64,000 bases of DNA from Strongylocentrotus droebachiensis (lineage: Eukaryota; Echinodermata; Echinoidea; Camarodonta; Strongylocentrotidae): positions 310,001 to 374,000 of the forward strand of contig JAVYIG010000316.1 in the NCBI GenBank assembly GCA_035222895.1, in the 5' to 3' direction. Made by a program: the position numbers and the translations under genes. Below are positions 63,001 through 64,000 of this stretch, one piece after another. The notes below the pieces were generated by a model that had not been told where the DNA came from, searched no databases, and was given only the letters and a program-made list of their open reading frames with translations. Numbering within the stretch: position 1 is the first letter of the stretch; each line of letters opens with the position of its first letter.

Positions 63001-63868
63001 GAGGTGCCAAGTATAACATTTCCAACCTGTAAACAAAATGAATGAATCTATAAGAAAGCCAATCTTACCTATTGATTTTGTCCATGCAAGCAATCAGACA
63101 GATTGATTTTACAATCATTTCTCTTAGTTTAGAATTGATAGTGTTACATTTAGCACCCCATAACATAGATGTCTTTTCATCTTTAAAAAAACAACAACCT
63201 AGGAATGTAGGATTTTCTTTGAGTTATTGTTACAGTATGATGCTGATTCGATTCCCAATGCACTTTCATGATGTTTTAAAAACTTTCCACAGAGGATACA
63301 CCACCTTTAATTCCTATCACTTTGATTCTCTTTGTTGAAAATAGAATGTAATCATTTATCAGTAATCTCCCATTGCATTACGAACATTAGAACTTCCCAA
63401 GTTCCCCCTTATCAATATAACACAAGTAATCTTATTCATCCTAAAGCCATTCATATATACATGTTAATTTATTCTACATTGTACTGGAGCAAGGTTTGGC
63501 TATTGATACACTGTTCACATGGAGGAATTTGAGCAAGCGTCTATTCTTGAAGATTTCGCACCTCTTTCAGTCTGTACCAGCATCTACAGAATGTTGAAAA
63601 TGCGACTTAATCTCCTGTCTAAAATACCGCAATTCGTCTGTTTGGAGCCAGAAGGGCGTTGTCTCATATACTTTACCAGAATTAATGCCCTTCTAGCTCT
63701 GAACAGACAATTTTGTTTTGTTGTAATACCGTTTCATTGCCATCTATCTATGTTCAATTTTCCCACGAAACCAGAGGTTAGTTCTTTCGAAGCACAGTAT
63801 GCCCCCCCCCCCAAAAAAAAATGAATCGCTCAAAATTATATCCACGTTTCGCAGGAGCCAATTTCTTA
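60096..63868 (-). other. Presumed long 3' UTR of the terminal minus-strand gene
   Basis: About 3.8 kb of AT-rich sequence follows the stop codon on the minus strand. A canonical AATAAA (TTTATT at 60116-60121) could end it near 60096-60100. A short tandem duplication, TATTTGGTAATGAATTGGGC, lies at 62203-62250. ORFs of 60-100 codons are present in several frames but lack recognisable domains. The UTR extent is inferred only. Confidence 0.4.
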
Positions 63869-64000
63869 TTATCTAGGTGCATCTTCCTGAATGATTCCAT
63901 CTGACTCTATCTCGGAAGCCTTATCGGATGGCTTCATACGAAACTGCTCCTTGGTAGCGATTACTTTGTAGGCCGAATTGGTGTCCGTCAGAGTCGTGTA
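63869..64000 (-). CDS. Terminal coding exon of an unrecognised gene (partial)
   Basis: On the minus strand, from the window edge, an open frame reads YTTLTDTNSAYKVIATKEQF, then RMKPSDKASEIE and IIQEDAPR, ending in TAA at 63869-63871 (43 residues plus stop). Composition is hydrophilic and charged, like a cytoplasmic tail. No splice acceptor is seen inside the window, so the exon continues past 64000. I do not recognise the protein. Support comes from normal codon use, lack of stops and the following AT-rich UTR-like DNA. Confidence 0.55.
   Translation of the reverse strand, partial: YTTLTDTNSAYKVIATKEQFRMKPSDKASEIESDGIIQEDAPR

Overview
The window is eukaryotic nuclear DNA, most likely from a marine invertebrate deuterostome such as an echinoderm. 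The taxon is inferred from intron-rich genes, Penelope, P-element, gypsy and DIRS-like relics, and many short TIR elements and SINEs ending in TTATTATT. No species can be named. No prokaryotic features are present.

Only three host genes are supported. (1) The last two coding exons of a porcupine (porcn) membrane O-acyltransferase gene lie on the + strand (19732-19842 and 20302-20403), followed by a long 3' UTR. (2) A complete peroxisomal acyl-CoA oxidase gene (acox1-like) lies on the - strand, 39077-56863. It has 15 coding exons, all GT-AG introns, a 670-residue product, a conserved catalytic Glu and a C-terminal AKL peroxisomal signal. (3) The terminal coding exon of an unrecognised - strand gene lies at 63869-64000, with AT-rich 3' UTR-like sequence below it.

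Layout. 1-5235: satellite of ~115-120 bp monomers in ~1.42 kb and 2.848 kb higher-order units. 5246-7400: low-complexity DNA and a ~300-360 bp tandem duplication. 7408-17790: a ~10.4 kb structure with ~540-600 bp terminal inverted repeats; it holds a ~60 bp minisatellite and an eight-unit array of ~880 bp repeats. 17985-19396: two more tandem arrays (~124-145 bp and 46 bp). 19732-23425: 3' end of porcn. 26.5-36.8 kb: a transposon graveyard with gag-like fragments, a foldback, a LINE RT relic interrupted by a TIR element that itself carries LINE RT sequence, a P-element (THAP9-type) transposase pseudogene, a Penelope-like element with a hammerhead-like terminus, a SANT/Myb-like pseudogene and a gypsy integrase end. 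37.9-56.9 kb: acox1 and its repeat-filled introns. 57-60 kb: low complexity and a mariner-type MITE. 60.1-64 kb: the third gene.

porcn and acox1 act in different pathways (Wnt palmitoleoylation and peroxisomal beta-oxidation), and nothing suggests co-regulation. The most interesting observations are the 10.4 kb TIR/array element, the two copies of a TIR element that has captured a LINE RT segment, the cluster of DR1-type nuclear-receptor half-site pairs inside an acox1 intron, the inverted SINE pair bracketing acox1 exons 12-14, and the hammerhead-like end of the Penelope element.
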